From: Brachypodius melanocephalos
Taxonomy: Eukaryota; Chordata; Aves; Passeriformes; Pycnonotidae
Length of the DNA stretch: 64,000 nt
NCBI GenBank assembly: GCA_013398615.1
Contig: VZSR01001479.1
Span: 10,670,564-10,734,563 of the forward strand
Direction of reading: 5' to 3'
In this document: one piece after another, positions 1 to 11,016 of the stretch
How positions within the stretch are numbered: the first letter of the stretch is position 1
Layout: the number at the start of each line of letters is the position of its first letter
Position numbers and translations under genes: made by a program
The notes under the pieces: generated by a model
What the model saw: the letters and a program-made list of their open reading frames with translations, nothing else
Told to the model about the DNA's origin: nothing
Database searches by the model: none

Positions 1-1132
1 CACCCAACAAGTCAAAAGAACATTCAGAGAGACACACACAAGTGAAACACCACTTACACAGTCAGGCAGGGATCCCAGGAGATCCCAAGAGATACACAAA
101 GCTTTTTTTCAAAATTACTTCAGACATTCTTAATACAAGCAGTATATTTAAAAGGCAGATTGCTTCCAGTTTACAGGACCCATTATGCAACCTCAGAGCA
201 TAAACGTTAATGAATTATGTTCCCAAAGAACCTGGAATAACCATCTCTTTCCCTGGTGCTCAGTTTTTTAAAAGGTTGTAGGTATTTGTGCCTAATGCTG
301 TCTTTTTAATTTCAAAGGTTCATTTTGTTCTCATGTTTATTTTCTGCTTGAGCTTACTGCACCTAACCTGATTTTGGGATTACTGCATCTTTGGGACCTG
401 ACATCAAAGCCATTAAGGTGTTTCTGGTCAACAACCTGGTCTGGTTTGTACAGAAACAATAAACCAGTGCTGCTTTCATGTGAGGTTTTAAAAAACTAGG
501 CACAGGACAGAACTTAAAATACACATGGCTACAAGGGCCACCGTGTAAAGCTAGGACCATCAACTGATGTTCAGTATTATATTATCACAGCACTGAAGCA
601 ATCAATTGACTGAATATAAAAATAAAATTCTAACTCTTAAGGATCTAAAACACATGCGTTATTGGCAAAGTGTTACTGCCTCTATCTATTTCCATGCAGC
701 TGATTAGCTGCCAATATCTAAGTGAAGTTTTAAAAGTGGCATCAACAGGGAATTCTTTTTTTAGGAAATTAATAAATCACATTGACATCTGCTTAAGGAT
801 TAGTAAAGTTCTGATACTTTCATGTTGATTTTGGTAGTGTGGCTGAAGATAATGGGCTTATAAAGCAGTAAAAGAACAGAAAAAACTATTAAGTCTGTTT
901 ACATCACTGAGTAAGAGTGGGAATTGTAGTCTGGTGCTTTTTATTTTTTGTTATGGATGACTTTGGAGAAATTTGTCAGGGGAGGAAGCAATCCAGCTGG
1001 TCATTTGGGATGCTTTATTACGCAAGACCCCATTTTACACAAACTGCCTTCCAGTCAGTGCCTGTTGGCACTGGAGGACGATACTGATCAAACATCGAAA
1101 CTGCACGACACAAACCCCACCAAGTCACTTAC
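1..1132 (-). other. PRPH2: PRPH2 intron 1 (partial)
   Basis: Sequence downstream of the PRPH2 exon 1 donor on the minus strand. It begins with the GTAAGT donor at 1132-1127 and runs off the left edge without a recognisable exon 2. No repeat or conserved element is obvious. The short open frames here have no recognisable similarity. Confidence 0.85.
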
Positions 1133-1713
1133 TCTTTCACTTCTTTGGAGCTGAAGTCCAGGTATCTGTTGCTGATCCACTGGATTTCGAACCAATCTTT
1201 GTAGCCGTTGTTGCCGCAGCACTTGAACTCAATCTGGAGCATGTCGATGGTCTTCTTCATGAAGCACCTTCCGGGGGTGTCCGTGTCCCGGTAGAACTTC
1301 ATACCGTTCTTGAGCCCCTGGGCCAGGGTGCTCTCCAGGGAGCCCCTCATGAGGAAGCAAATCAGAGCAACGAAGAAAATGAGCATGTTAAAGACGCAGC
1401 ACAGTGCCAGGTAAGGTTTCAGCAAAGGCTTCCACTTGGCAAATTTAGCGGGATCCAGAGAATCGTAACAAATTTTTCCAGCAAAACCATTGAAGGCGCA
1501 GGATAATATACCCATCAATATCAAAGAATTGGGCACAAAGTGGCTTTCAGAATTGTCCATCACTTCGCTTCGCTTCCGGAGCTCAATTTTGAGGAACAAT
1601 CCCATGCTAAAAACAAGGATTCCAGCAAATACCGAAAACCAGTTCATGAGCCATAGTCCCTGCGCTAGTTTTACCCGTTTCTTCTGATTGAATTTGACTT
1701 TCAGCAGTGCCAT
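1133..1713 (-). CDS. PRPH2: Peripherin-2 (retinal degeneration slow), coding exon 1
   Basis: Photoreceptor-specific tetraspanin that shapes the rims of rod and cone outer-segment discs, where it pairs with ROM1. The exon encodes residues 1-193 plus two bases of codon 194. I see three hydrophobic segments at about 19-42, 61-79 and 100-122, then the start of the large second extracellular (intradiscal) loop with Cys150 and the tetraspanin CCG motif at 165-167, followed by the WFEIQW stretch. The ATG (1713-1711) has A at -3 and G at +4. The exon ends in GA followed by a GTAAGT donor (1132-1127). This equals the human exon 1 boundary at coding base 581 as I know it, so there is no net length change from human in this exon. 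The remaining exons, including the C-terminal tail, are outside the window. Lys172 replaces human Arg172, and the human Asn53 sequon is absent. Identification is very secure. Confidence 0.97.
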
Positions 1714-2300
1714 CTTTGTAGTGGGAGATGTTGGAAGATTTCACAGCCTGGACCCCTCTGCTCAGCGTAAGCAACTCGAGGAAAAACCATTCAGGCGTCG
1801 GAAGAGATCCCGAACGGCACATCGGGAAGCGAGCCACTGCACGGTCCTTCCATCTTGAAGTTCCCTGCTTAGGATTCAAGTAAGTAAAATATTTGAAGGT
1901 CCCAGTTAACAATTTCACGTTAATGAGAATAATGGGCAATTAGCACCTACAACTATTTCTGGTGGTTTCTTCCAAGCAAAGGAGAAACACTCTCAAGGTT
2001 TCAAATGATTTGATCTGGATCTGCAAGACGTCATTCTAATACCTTTAATCATTTGATCCAATTTGGAGAAATGTCTGTCAACAGATGAGTGGAAGTAATC
2101 CCTCATTTTACTATTTAGTAGATTTGTGCTCTCCTATGATAGGCTGCTGGGTGGAATATGAAACCCCAGAGGTATAAAAAGATCTTTGTTGCCAGAAGAA
2201 TATGGAACCTTAGAGGAAAAAGGAAGAGGGCTCTGTATTTAAAAAGGCTGCTTGTATACAAACATTCCCCATCGTGATTTCGATATATTTATATCTACAG
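1714..2300 (-). promoter_or_regulatory. PRPH2: PRPH2 5' UTR and proximal upstream region
   Basis: Upstream of the PRPH2 ATG on the minus strand. Candidate signals are a TAATCC hexamer at 2096-2101, the core recognised by the photoreceptor homeodomain factors CRX/OTX2, and a TATAAATA-like box on the minus strand at about 2283-2291. A plus-strand TATAAAA at about 2173 is in the wrong orientation for this gene. A single hexamer is expected by chance about every 2 kb, so the sites are only suggestive. The transcription start cannot be placed from sequence alone. Confidence 0.35.
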
Positions 2301-5300
2301 CCAAACCCACGTTCTACTCCTTATCCTTCTGTGTTGACTGGAGATGACATCCTATGGTTTATGTATTCTGAAAGGAGATAAGTGTGTAGTTTACGGTGAC
2401 CTAAAAACCCTAAGCTTGGTATTTTCTATTTACTTCCAGGGGTTGCACCATCTCTGAGTCTTGGCAGGAGAGCAGGAGAAAAGAAAAGTGCAGAGAAACT
2501 CAATAAATAAACCCTGGGCTGAAATCTAGAGATGCTTTTATAAAAAGTGAGCTGGCATGAGCAGCTTACTGGATAATCACCAGGCCAGAGAGGTGAGCAG
2601 GGCTGCCCAAGGAGATGCACCTGGGAGTTTACAACAGGGAGGAGAATTCAACTCAGCAGCTGGAGAGGGACCTGAGGATGTTGTGTCTGAGTGCAAGGGA
2701 GGCATACCGGGGGTCCCCAGCCGGCAATGCTTTCACGCTGGAGCGGGCAGAAAGGAAAGGCAAGGCTGCAGCCTCCTCCTTGCAGCACACAGCTGTGCCA
2801 GGCAAGCAGAGATGCCGGGCTTTCACTCGCTCCCCTGCCCTGGGGAGTTCCGCTTGCTCTGAAATACCAGCCCGCACTTGCCTCACCGGGGTTTGGAGCT
2901 ACTGGGAAATTCCTGCGCTGCCTCACCCCTGCCACTACAAGGTAAAATTAACCTCCAGCAGTGGAATATTATCCTGCAGGTGTGTGAGGGCATGGGTGCT
3001 AATGCTGCAGGGGAGAAAGGAGCAGCCCCAGAAGAGAGATTGGGAGGATTCCCTCCTGCCTGTCAGCCAGACCTGCTGCCGCCACCACCCAAGTCCCTGG
3101 GGGCATCCTCTAGTGGCTGCCAGCAGCATGGCCACCAGCCCGCAGGGACAGAGAGGAGAAGGCATGTGCTAGGAGGAAGACAAGTGTGAAAAATAATAGC
3201 GGAAATAATTAAAAAGTCCAAGCACTGAAAAATAAGGTTTTGATGGTCTCCAGCTCTGTGGTACTGTGGATGCTTCTCAGTTACCATTTGAGATCCTGGA
3301 ATGCTGAAAGTTCCTTCAAGAAGGACAAAGGCTGGCAACTCACTACTTCTTCCTGTCCCAATATAAGGTTTTTGTTGTGGACCTTTCCCAGACCATGCTG
3401 GTGCTATTGCAGTGAGCTGGAGAGCAGCTGGTAACTGGGATTTTGCTAAAGCAAGCCTGGTTATTTCCATTGCTGCTGCCCTTGCTGGTGAAGAACGAGG
3501 GTGTAAGATGAGAGGGAAGGTGATTATCCATCAGGGACTATTCTCTCCTCTTGCCCTGAAGTGGATAAGAAGTGCTGTTTCTTGAGAGAGCCTATTCATA
3601 TTTTTGTGCAATAAGTCATGGTGCTGAAATAGCATTTCTCCAGGCAAAATATTCCACAATCAGTGCAGCACATGTGTTTCACTGACTCCGTCAGGGCTCA
3701 GCTAAGAGATTTGAGTTTGGAAAATGTATTTATCTGACAGCCTGGAGTTAATTCTAGATAAAGGAACTCAAAACCATTTCCTTTCTTGTCAGTGATGACG
3801 GTGAAACCATAATTAGAGTGGAAAAGATTTCTGTACCAGGTCTGCAGGTCATGAGGATATACAGTGAAATACTTCCTGCCCACAGCAGATGTAAGCCTGG
3901 TGCTGTTCTGGATATGGGTAATTTCATATTTGGGAGCACAGATGAATCTGAATACCTGTCAGCTTAATAATTTAACATTTAGATACCCATGATAAATCTG
4001 ATGCAGGAAAATCATGTAAGTGTATACATTATGGTGTTTCCTCTAATTCAGGAATCAAAGAATTGAAGTAGCACATGCAGGATATGTTTCAGAGCTCACT
4101 GATCCCTCCGGATTTACTCTTCTGCCTACAAACAAAGGAAATGGAAAAGGTCCTCATAAATCACTGCTAAATTGCTAGTGTTAGCTGCGAGATGATCAGT
4201 AATTCACCTGATGTTCAAGAGGGGACACTCAGATACTAATTAGACCTTTGAGACTTCTACCTTTAAAGTCATCACAGGGAGCAACCAGCACTACCAAAAC
4301 AACCCAGTTTAGGAAAAGAGCTGTTTATTTAAGTAGTTCTCGATAGCTCAATACCAGCTGGGGACTTAAAGTGGAAAAAACTACCCCACCCATCAACTCG
4401 ATTCGCCGTGCCTGGGAGTTTTAAAGGGCATTGGTTAACACTATTTAAAGTGGGAAGGAATGGTTCCCCATTATCCCAGACACGGAGCTGACAAACCCCG
4501 TGCAAGCATGGACACAAACCGGCCAGCCAAGGGCTTCTCCTGGCACAGCAGCCTAAGCGAGAGGAAGGTGATGGGGGGATCATCGAGAAGTGCTTTGGGG
4601 TGTGGATAGTTTAAAAAAGAAAACTCTCTTTGCGTGGCATCTACGTTTCTTAAAAAGCTTTTTCTTGGCTTCGATTTGTCTCTAGTTTGGCACTTACTAC
4701 CGCTTTCTACTTCAAATAGAAAATGCTGAAATCGATCCATAGCAGATAAAAGCTAATTGCTGTAAGAATGTTTGAGTTAATGGTCTCCTCAGAGGTTGTC
4801 TATTAAATTCAAATGTATAATTCATATGCCAATATTGGAGAAAAAAATGGTAGAATAAAATATTCAAATTATTATTGATTTCACCATAAATCTGTTAAAA
4901 TTCAAAATCTAGTTAAAAATAATAGTGTGTATCTATAACAATACAACATTGATACCTTTCCAAAAGGCTATGCTTGCTAACCTACATGTAAGCTACAAAT
5001 TTATCAGTTAAGAGAGATGAAAGTAAACAATTTAATCTGGTATTTGTTTAACAGTCTGATGATCAGTGCTGGACCAATCTTAATCTTTCCATCTTCAGGG
5101 ATATGAGATAAAAAACATATACATGCCTAAACTATAGAAGTGCCCTCAGTAGGTAAAAAGAATAATTTCCTGGCCCAATCTTTCTTTGACACTGCTCTGT
5201 GATACGAAATGTGTGCCTTTCTGAGGCTTTTTTTCCCCCTTTTCTTTCCCTAGGAGTGGTTATATCTCACTGCAAGAAAAATGATGTCTGGTTTTACCTT

Positions 5301-8300
5301 TGATGGGAAGCTATTGTGTAGAGAGGTTTGCTCATGTACCCTCACTTATGGTTTTGTTCTCAATCGTTACTCTGTGGTGTGAACAGGGGCACTCCTGAGG
5401 AACAATGTGATAAAAATGCTGAACCTCTCTGTACGTGGTTCTGCTCTAGGTAATTCCCAGAATTTCAGCCATTGTTCATGTGGTGGTGTGTAACACATTC
5501 AGAAAACACAGCTTTTTTTGGACCTCTAAGATGGTCATTATGAGTATTTGTTTGTATCATTGTGATGCCTGGGGTGTAACATTCACTGCTGAAAAAATAA
5601 GAGTTAGAAATCAAAGTTTATATTTGCAGAAATAGGAAAGAAATACGTTGGGAATTAAAAGAAGCTTACAAAAAGCTCATGATAGTCATTACTGCTGGAA
5701 AACATCTCAGCACAACAGGTGGATCCCCCAGTCAGCCAGATAAATCAGATCATGATGTGAATGGAAATGCTGAAATTTCCCCAAGTTGCATAGATTCTTT
5801 TTCTTGCTATTCCTGTCTTTCTTTGTATGTGATGAAATTGTTTAGTAAAACCTGAAGCAATTCCAGGTAAAACCACTGAGATTTGAACCTTGTCTACCTG
5901 CAGCTATTGCTTAAATAAGAAACTTTGGGAAAAAAAAAAATCCAAGCCTTCAAAAATATAATGCATAAAAGTGTGTAGGAAAATGTCTTATGCACGTTTT
6001 TCTTACCTGTTTTTTTTCACGAAACAATTCCACTACAGCTCACATCAGAATCTAAATGAGAGGGCTGGATAAAGGGAATGCAAGTAACTCCATTTCTGTT
6101 CTTGTTACTCAGAGAAACAGGGACAGACAGAGGGAAATGCCTGGATGACAGTGGGAAATGCCTGGATTCCAAAGGGAACCAAGGGGGTTGATCCCTCAGG
6201 ACAGACCTCTGGGTGAGGTGATGGCCCCATGGGCAGCAGCAGCAAAGCTCCTGGCTGCTTCTCTGGAGGCAAGTTTTGGTCTGTGCCACCCCTCAGTGCC
6301 TCAACAAATGGCAATGCCCAAAGCCCTGTGTGGCCTGGAAAAGGGCCTCAGCTTTCTCCCATGGGTTCAGTGTCGTGTATCTTTGCACAAAACTGTTTTA
6401 TTTCCTCCACAGACACACAGAGGAGCTGTAAAACACTGAATAACAACCCTGTGGTGACTCTAGAAGTTTCACTGGCTTTAAGGATTTTGGTGAGGCCACT
6501 GACTGCAGGAGGGATGTTCAAGTAAGGTGTCTTTCAAAAATATTTGAAACAGGACTCCTTTCCTGACTCCCTGTGGAAAATGGTTCTGCAGCTCAGTGCT
6601 CCCCACTATTTTTATAAACTTTCTGCCTGTTAGCTTCTCTTCAGGGCAAATTTGCACAAGGTTTGTGGTGCTGATGTTCTGTTATCCCATGCCTCTGCCA
6701 GGCATTTGTTTTTCAGCCCCTTAATTTCTTCGAAGTAGATCTTTTAAAAGAAGTTTGTGGTGGAACTGGTGGCACTGTGATGTAAACCAGAGCTAGAGCT
6801 CTTGAAGAGTCTTTGTTCACTTCAGTCGTACATTATGCAGCATAAGTGATTGCCAGCTGATTAGAAATACTTAGGGGTTTGGCTTCTCTTTCTTAGAGAC
6901 CCAAAAAAGTTGCAAATTTTCTACTGAATAGCCCATGGACATGCTAGCAAACTTTTACCAGTGCTTAAGTTCTCATACAACACTAACAGACTTCTGTTTC
7001 AGAATAGTCTTGAATTTCTGTTATGATTCTACATTAGGAAAGTATAATTTAAAAAAGGTGTATGGAAACAAGTGCAACTGTGTATATATATGTATATATA
7101 CATGAAATTGTATGTTTAGAACTATAAATTACATTTAAGTATCTGCCTGACCAGATTTTCCTGTACTTGCTGTTTTTTAATTGAATTTCCTTGTTTCATG
7201 CCATGCCTGATACCCAGCGCCAGTTATGTGTTTTGTGTTACAAAGGTAATGCTAAATCTTTAGAGGAATTTTCTGGCACCATGTTCCTGAAGAGTATTAC
7301 TGCTCACTGTGGTTTGACCAAAGTTAAGGATTTGGAGGAAAGCAAACATTAGGAGCTGGGATGTCAAAAACTGACTTGTGAAAAAAATCCTCAAGGAAGC
7401 AACTTCAGAGTGAAACCAAAGTTTAGACTTCCACGTTTTGACTCCTGCTCTGTTTATTCAGGCAGTACTGCGTGCCATGGGCCAAGAGCCGGGACAGGAC
7501 ATGGCACTTCCACATGAAATGCACTGGGAAGCCTCAATGCACCCCTGGCACCTGCCACAGCCTGGGGTTTCTCTCCCTGTCTGTATCTGCCAGGATCCAT
7601 CGCCACAGGAAGGAGGTATAAACGTTTAGAGCTTTGGGCAAGTAGAACACAGGCATTACTGCAGTTCTTAGAGACTGAACATTTTGCAGTCTCAAGGCTA
7701 GAGGATGCTAACAGGATTGATCTGTTGAGAACAATTAACTACAAAATCAGGGTCTGTACCAACATGGATATGTTAAAATTAAGATACTTGAGAGCCTCAA
7801 CTGATCATATCCCTCAAACAAAGGATATAAATTATGTACACTAAAGACTGAGGGTTGTAGTCTTTAAATAATTTTATGATGCTGTCAGTGCAAAGAAGAC
7901 AGTAATTAGTAAAGGAACAACAGAAATAATTCAAAACAAGTATATTTGAACTGCAAAATCCAATTCAGTCAAAAAATATACATTAACAGAAATAAACAAA
8001 ACTGAAAGTTGTCAGGAATAAAAAAAAAATCCCTTTTGCTCCCCCCCCCCTTAAATTAAATATGCTGAAGACAACTGATACAAAACCACTTTCTGCTCAA
8101 AACCAGTCAAGCATGTAAGGGAAGTTTCAGGTACTTCTGGCAGTGCTGCAGTTCTTGATGGTTCAGCTAGGATTTAGCGTCTGTTAGAGGCACATAGATG
8201 ATGGCTGCACCGCATAAACAATTTGAGCTTTTAAAATAAAGCTTTATGCTAAGGCAAGATAAACAATTATTTCTTGAAAAATGTCAAAAGTTAAGGAGGG

Positions 8301-8400
8301 GTTTTAGAAACTAAAACTTCTATGTATACTTTATATATGGACAGTGTTCAGTACCACTAACAGGGCACTGTAAAGACACTGCATTCCACAGTGCTGCTAC
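2301..8400. other. Intergenic region between PRPH2 and TBCC
   Basis: About 6 kb without a recognisable gene. It includes a moderately GC-rich segment at about 2560-3180, where several frames stay open but none resembles a known protein. There are also a short near-duplication of a 14-base unit at 6132-6170, a TATA-rich simple repeat at 7081-7104 and a ten-base C run at 8041-8050. Retinal enhancers could lie here, but I cannot show any. Confidence 0.6.
7081..7104. repeat. (TA)n-rich microsatellite
   Basis: Alternating TA with two TG interruptions, about 24 bases long, in the PRPH2-TBCC intergenic region. Confidence 0.8.
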
Positions 8401-8403
8401 TTT

Positions 8404-9284
8404 TTTATTATTATTTAGCAGGAGTGAAGAGACTAAAATTACTCTGCACTTTACGCAAGATAACATGCAATTTTGGAACTGGAATATAGCACCTCATCTT
8501 TCTGTTTTACTGACTCCCTCTGTCAACACTGCACTTACTCAGCAGAGTGCTGCAAATTAGGATCACAGCACACAAAGCCTGTTGTCTACTGAAAACTAGT
8601 GGGACATCCCTGAACACCTCTCTCCTGAAGCTTCAGTTTGCAGAGGAACAGTTAACCCAGCTTCTGTGATGTTCATCAGCACTTGGATGCCTCCAAGTTG
8701 CTTACAGAAGCAGCATCCTTTCACATAGGCCGTGAAGCTTTAGTATTTACAGACTCTATAGGCTTCTCAATTTCAATTTCCTTTACATGAACCTTTTTTT
8801 GCTCCATTACCTCACAGCAGCACTGCTCTGCACTCCCCCTAAGATACACTGTGCTTCCGTCAGCAACGTGAGAACCACAAAAACATGGAAAATTTGGTAT
8901 TTGATATTTTCATTCAGTACAGTTTGCACTCCTTGCAGCTAATTCAGAGTCTGCCTGGGTGAGTGAAAGCAGTGCAACGGCTCTAACAGAGGCTCACTGT
9001 TGTTTATCAGCGGCCTTTGCTCCTCCTTAGTAAGTCAAAACTCACAATGAGGTACTTCAGAAATCGGCAAATCCCACAGTGATACATAAAGATTATAGCA
9101 GCAACTTGTACAACAACAGTAAACTCTATTTGACTGGTATTCTTCAATTAAGAAATCCAGCCATGTATTATAAATCAAAATACTGTATGGAATCATTTAA
9201 TGGCATCTCAAGGATTAAGTCCCACAGTCTGTGGATCAGTGCGTTTACACGAGAATCTCTTGCATAGCAGAGCTGCCTCGGCAG
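8404..9284 (-). other. TBCC: Probable TBCC 3' UTR with candidate poly(A) signal
   Basis: Going downstream from the TBCC stop on the minus strand, the first AATAAA I find is at 8409-8404 (TTTATT on the plus strand). That would give a 3' UTR of roughly 0.9 kb. No open frame or repeat of note lies in between. The end is inferred from the hexamer only. Confidence 0.4.
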
Positions 9285-10313
9285 TCAGTCCCAGCAAGTG
9301 ATTCTTTCCTGCTCGGGGATCAGGCTCCAGTTGGGAGAAGGTTTGTCAGTCGCCAGCCAGTCAAAGTCATCCACCAGGTTCCAGTTGTTACTGTTTCTGT
9401 CCAGCCCAGACGACTCGAAATCTCGCTCGATACCGGGGTAGCTCCAAGAGTAGGGTGCGAAGGAGACGTCAGAGCAGGCCTCGATTACGGCCCGGCTGGT
9501 GACTTGCACGTAGACCCGGCAGTCGCGGGTGCGGTGGGTGCGGAGCTGCTGGCAGGCCAGCGCCAGCAGGCAGTCGCTGCAGCCGTCCACCAGCACGGAG
9601 GTGGACACGGGCCCGCAGAGCACGGTGCAGCCGCGGCAGTCGCGCACCCGCAGCGTATTGGGGTTGCCGCGGAGCCGCACCCGGCAGCCGCGCAGCTCCG
9701 ACAGCAGCACGTCCTGCTGCAGCAGCTCCGCGGGGCCGAGCTCCAGCTCCTCGTCCTGGGCGCCGCTGAACCCGCACAGCGGAGGCCCGCCCGATTCGCC
9801 CTCGGCGAGGCCGAGGCCGGGCGCGGCGGGGGCCGGCGCGGCGGTCTCGGCGGGACGCGGGGCGCTGCCCGGAGCCGCTTCTTTCTTGAGGGCGCGGAAG
9901 GCAAATTTCTTCTTGGGCTGCAGCTGCTGCCGCCGCGCCGCCAGGTCCCCCTGCAGCCGCGCCACGGTCTCCTGCCCCTGCCGCACCTCGTAGGGCGCCA
10001 GGAACCGCACGCTGCCCGTCAGCAGCTTCTGCAGCGCCTGCAGGCGGGCGGCCGCCTCCTCCAGCGTCCCCGCCGCCAGCAGCGCCTCCACGGCCTCCCG
10101 CTCCCGGGCGAAGGTGGCCAGGAAGAACTCACTCTGCTCCTCCTTCACTACCTGCGCCTCCTTCTTCTGGCGTTGCCGCTCCACGCCCTGTTGCCGCTCC
10201 GCTTCCCGCCGCTGCAGCCGTTCCGGCAGCACCACGGCAGAGGCGGCCGAGCCCGCGGCCACCTCGGGCTGCGAAGGAGCTGCCACGGCCGCAGCCTCTC
10301 CCGGCGCCGCCAT
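9285..10313 (-). CDS. TBCC: Tubulin-folding cofactor C, complete single-exon gene
   Basis: Cofactor C acts in the cytosol at the last step of alpha/beta-tubulin dimer assembly. It binds the tubulin-TBCD-TBCE complex and stimulates GTP hydrolysis by beta-tubulin, releasing the native dimer. The 342 codons plus stop compare with about 346 in human. Residues 30-135 form a charged, probably helical N-terminal region rich in E, R and Q. Residues 145-190 are an Ala/Pro/Gly linker. Residues about 190-320 are the C-CAP/cofactor C beta-helix. In the motif QLRTHRTRDC, Arg258 is the expected catalytic arginine finger, matching human Arg262 and RP2 Arg118. The open frame continues upstream, but ATG 10313-10311 is chosen because it gives the family length and lies in an AAGATGGCGGC context. 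The coding sequence is very GC-rich at its 5' end, intronless as in mammals, and intact. Confidence 0.97.
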   Translation of the reverse strand: MAAPGEAAAVAAPSQPEVAAGSAASAVVLPERLQRREAERQQGVERQRQKKEAQVVKEEQSEFFLATFAREREAVEALLAAGTLEEAAARLQALQKLLTGSVRFLAPYEVRQGQETVARLQGDLAARRQQLQPKKKFAFRALKKEAAPGSAPRPAETAAPAPAAPGLGLAEGESGGPPLCGFSGAQDEELELGPAELLQQDVLLSELRGCRVRLRGNPNTLRVRDCRGCTVLCGPVSTSVLVDGCSDCLLALACQQLRTHRTRDCRVYVQVTSRAVIEACSDVSFAPYSWSYPGIERDFESSGLDRNSNNWNLVDDFDWLATDKPSPNWSLIPEQERITCWD

Positions 10314-10316
10314 CTT
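10306..10316 (-). promoter_or_regulatory. TBCC: YY1-type motif at TBCC start codon
   Basis: AAGATGGCGGC on the minus strand overlaps the initiation codon. YY1 sites at this position, just downstream of transcription starts, are common in housekeeping genes. Confidence 0.5.
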
Positions 10317-10354
10317 GCCGCTCGCCTCCCCTGCGGTCACCAAGCGGCGCACCG

Positions 10355-10397
10355 ATTGGCTGCCCGCAGCCCTGGTTGCGTCGCCGCCGCCGATTGG
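10355..10397 (-). promoter_or_regulatory. TBCC: Paired CCAAT boxes (NF-Y type)
   Basis: Two ATTGG pentamers on the plus strand, 38 bases apart, both in a CGATTGGC context. They read CCAAT on the TBCC strand. Paired NF-Y sites are typical of bidirectional CpG-island promoters. Confidence 0.55.
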
Positions 10398-10555
10398 CGG
10401 CCCGGGAGGCGCGCGGCGGGGGAGAGCGGGAGGGCCGGAGGGAGGGGTCTCCCGCGGTCTTAAAGGGGCCGCCGCCTCTCTGCGGGATGGGGTGAGTGCT
10501 GACGGCAGGTGCCGTGCGGGGCGGGTTATCCCGCTTCCCAAATTAGCGCCCGGGA

Positions 10556-10563
10556 TATAAATA
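10556..10563 (+). promoter_or_regulatory. TATA-like box within the CpG island
   Basis: TATAAATA, followed about 25-30 bases later by a pyrimidine-rich stretch. If functional it would start a rightward transcript near 10590. This is unusual inside a CpG island and unproven. Confidence 0.3.
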
Positions 10564-10980
10564 AGCCCCCGCCCCGCTTCCCCCGCTGTGTCAGCGCGGA
10601 GCTGCCCGCTTCTTCCCACTGCTGTGCTTACACCCACGTTCCCCGCCCGCGCCGCTCTCGGGCCGCGCCCGTCGCCGCTGGCCCTGGGCGCGGGGGCTCC
10701 CGCGGGCGGCGGGGCCGGGGCGGGCGAGGGAAGGGGCGGCTCGGTACGGGGCCCGGGTGGGAGGCGGAGGGGCCGCAACGCAGAGTTCCACCTGCCCTCC
10801 CGAGCGGATTTGGGGTCGCGCCGGCCGCCCCGAGCTGCCCCCGTGCTCTGGGAGCGCTGGGCGGTCCCGGCCCCCTGCCCGGGTGGGGTGCCCTGGCAGC
10901 CTCACACGGCCGACGCCTTCGGGAGGCTCTGTACCCGCCGTGTTCTAATAAACCTTCCCTGCTGTCCCCCTCTCCCGTAG

Positions 10981-11016
10981 TGAAGTGGCTGAGGAAAAGG
11001 CTGCTGAGCCTTGCAG
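10981..11016 (+). other. Candidate 36-base non-coding exon of BICRAL or a divergent transcript
   Basis: A strong pyrimidine tract ending in CCCGTAG (10974-10980) is followed after 36 bases by TTGCAG and a GTAACT donor (11017). Upstream, GGATGG followed by GTGAGT at 10492 is a possible partner donor. Together they suggest a non-coding first exon ending at 10491 and a small second exon here. Short motifs like these also occur by chance, so transcript evidence decides. Confidence 0.3.

Larger units (their letters stand above)
9430..10960. promoter_or_regulatory. CpG island / bidirectional TBCC-BICRAL promoter
   Basis: Very GC- and CpG-rich by eye from mid-TBCC to about 10950. It separates TBCC (-) from plus-strand BICRAL. 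Two inverted CCAAT boxes (ATTGG on plus at 10355-10359 and 10393-10397) lie 42 and 80 bases upstream of the TBCC ATG and fit NF-Y sites. A YY1-type AAGATGGCGGC covers the TBCC start codon. A TATAAATA box on the plus strand (10556-10563) could direct a transcript rightward. Head-to-head TBCC/BICRAL is also the human arrangement. Confidence 0.7.

Noticed and set aside
973..1506. 177-codon plus-strand frame opposite PRPH2 exon 1
   Set aside because: Antisense shadow of the peripherin exon.
9231..10463. 410-codon plus-strand open frame over TBCC
   Set aside because: It is the antisense shadow of the GC-rich TBCC coding sequence; the product is low-complexity and resembles no family.
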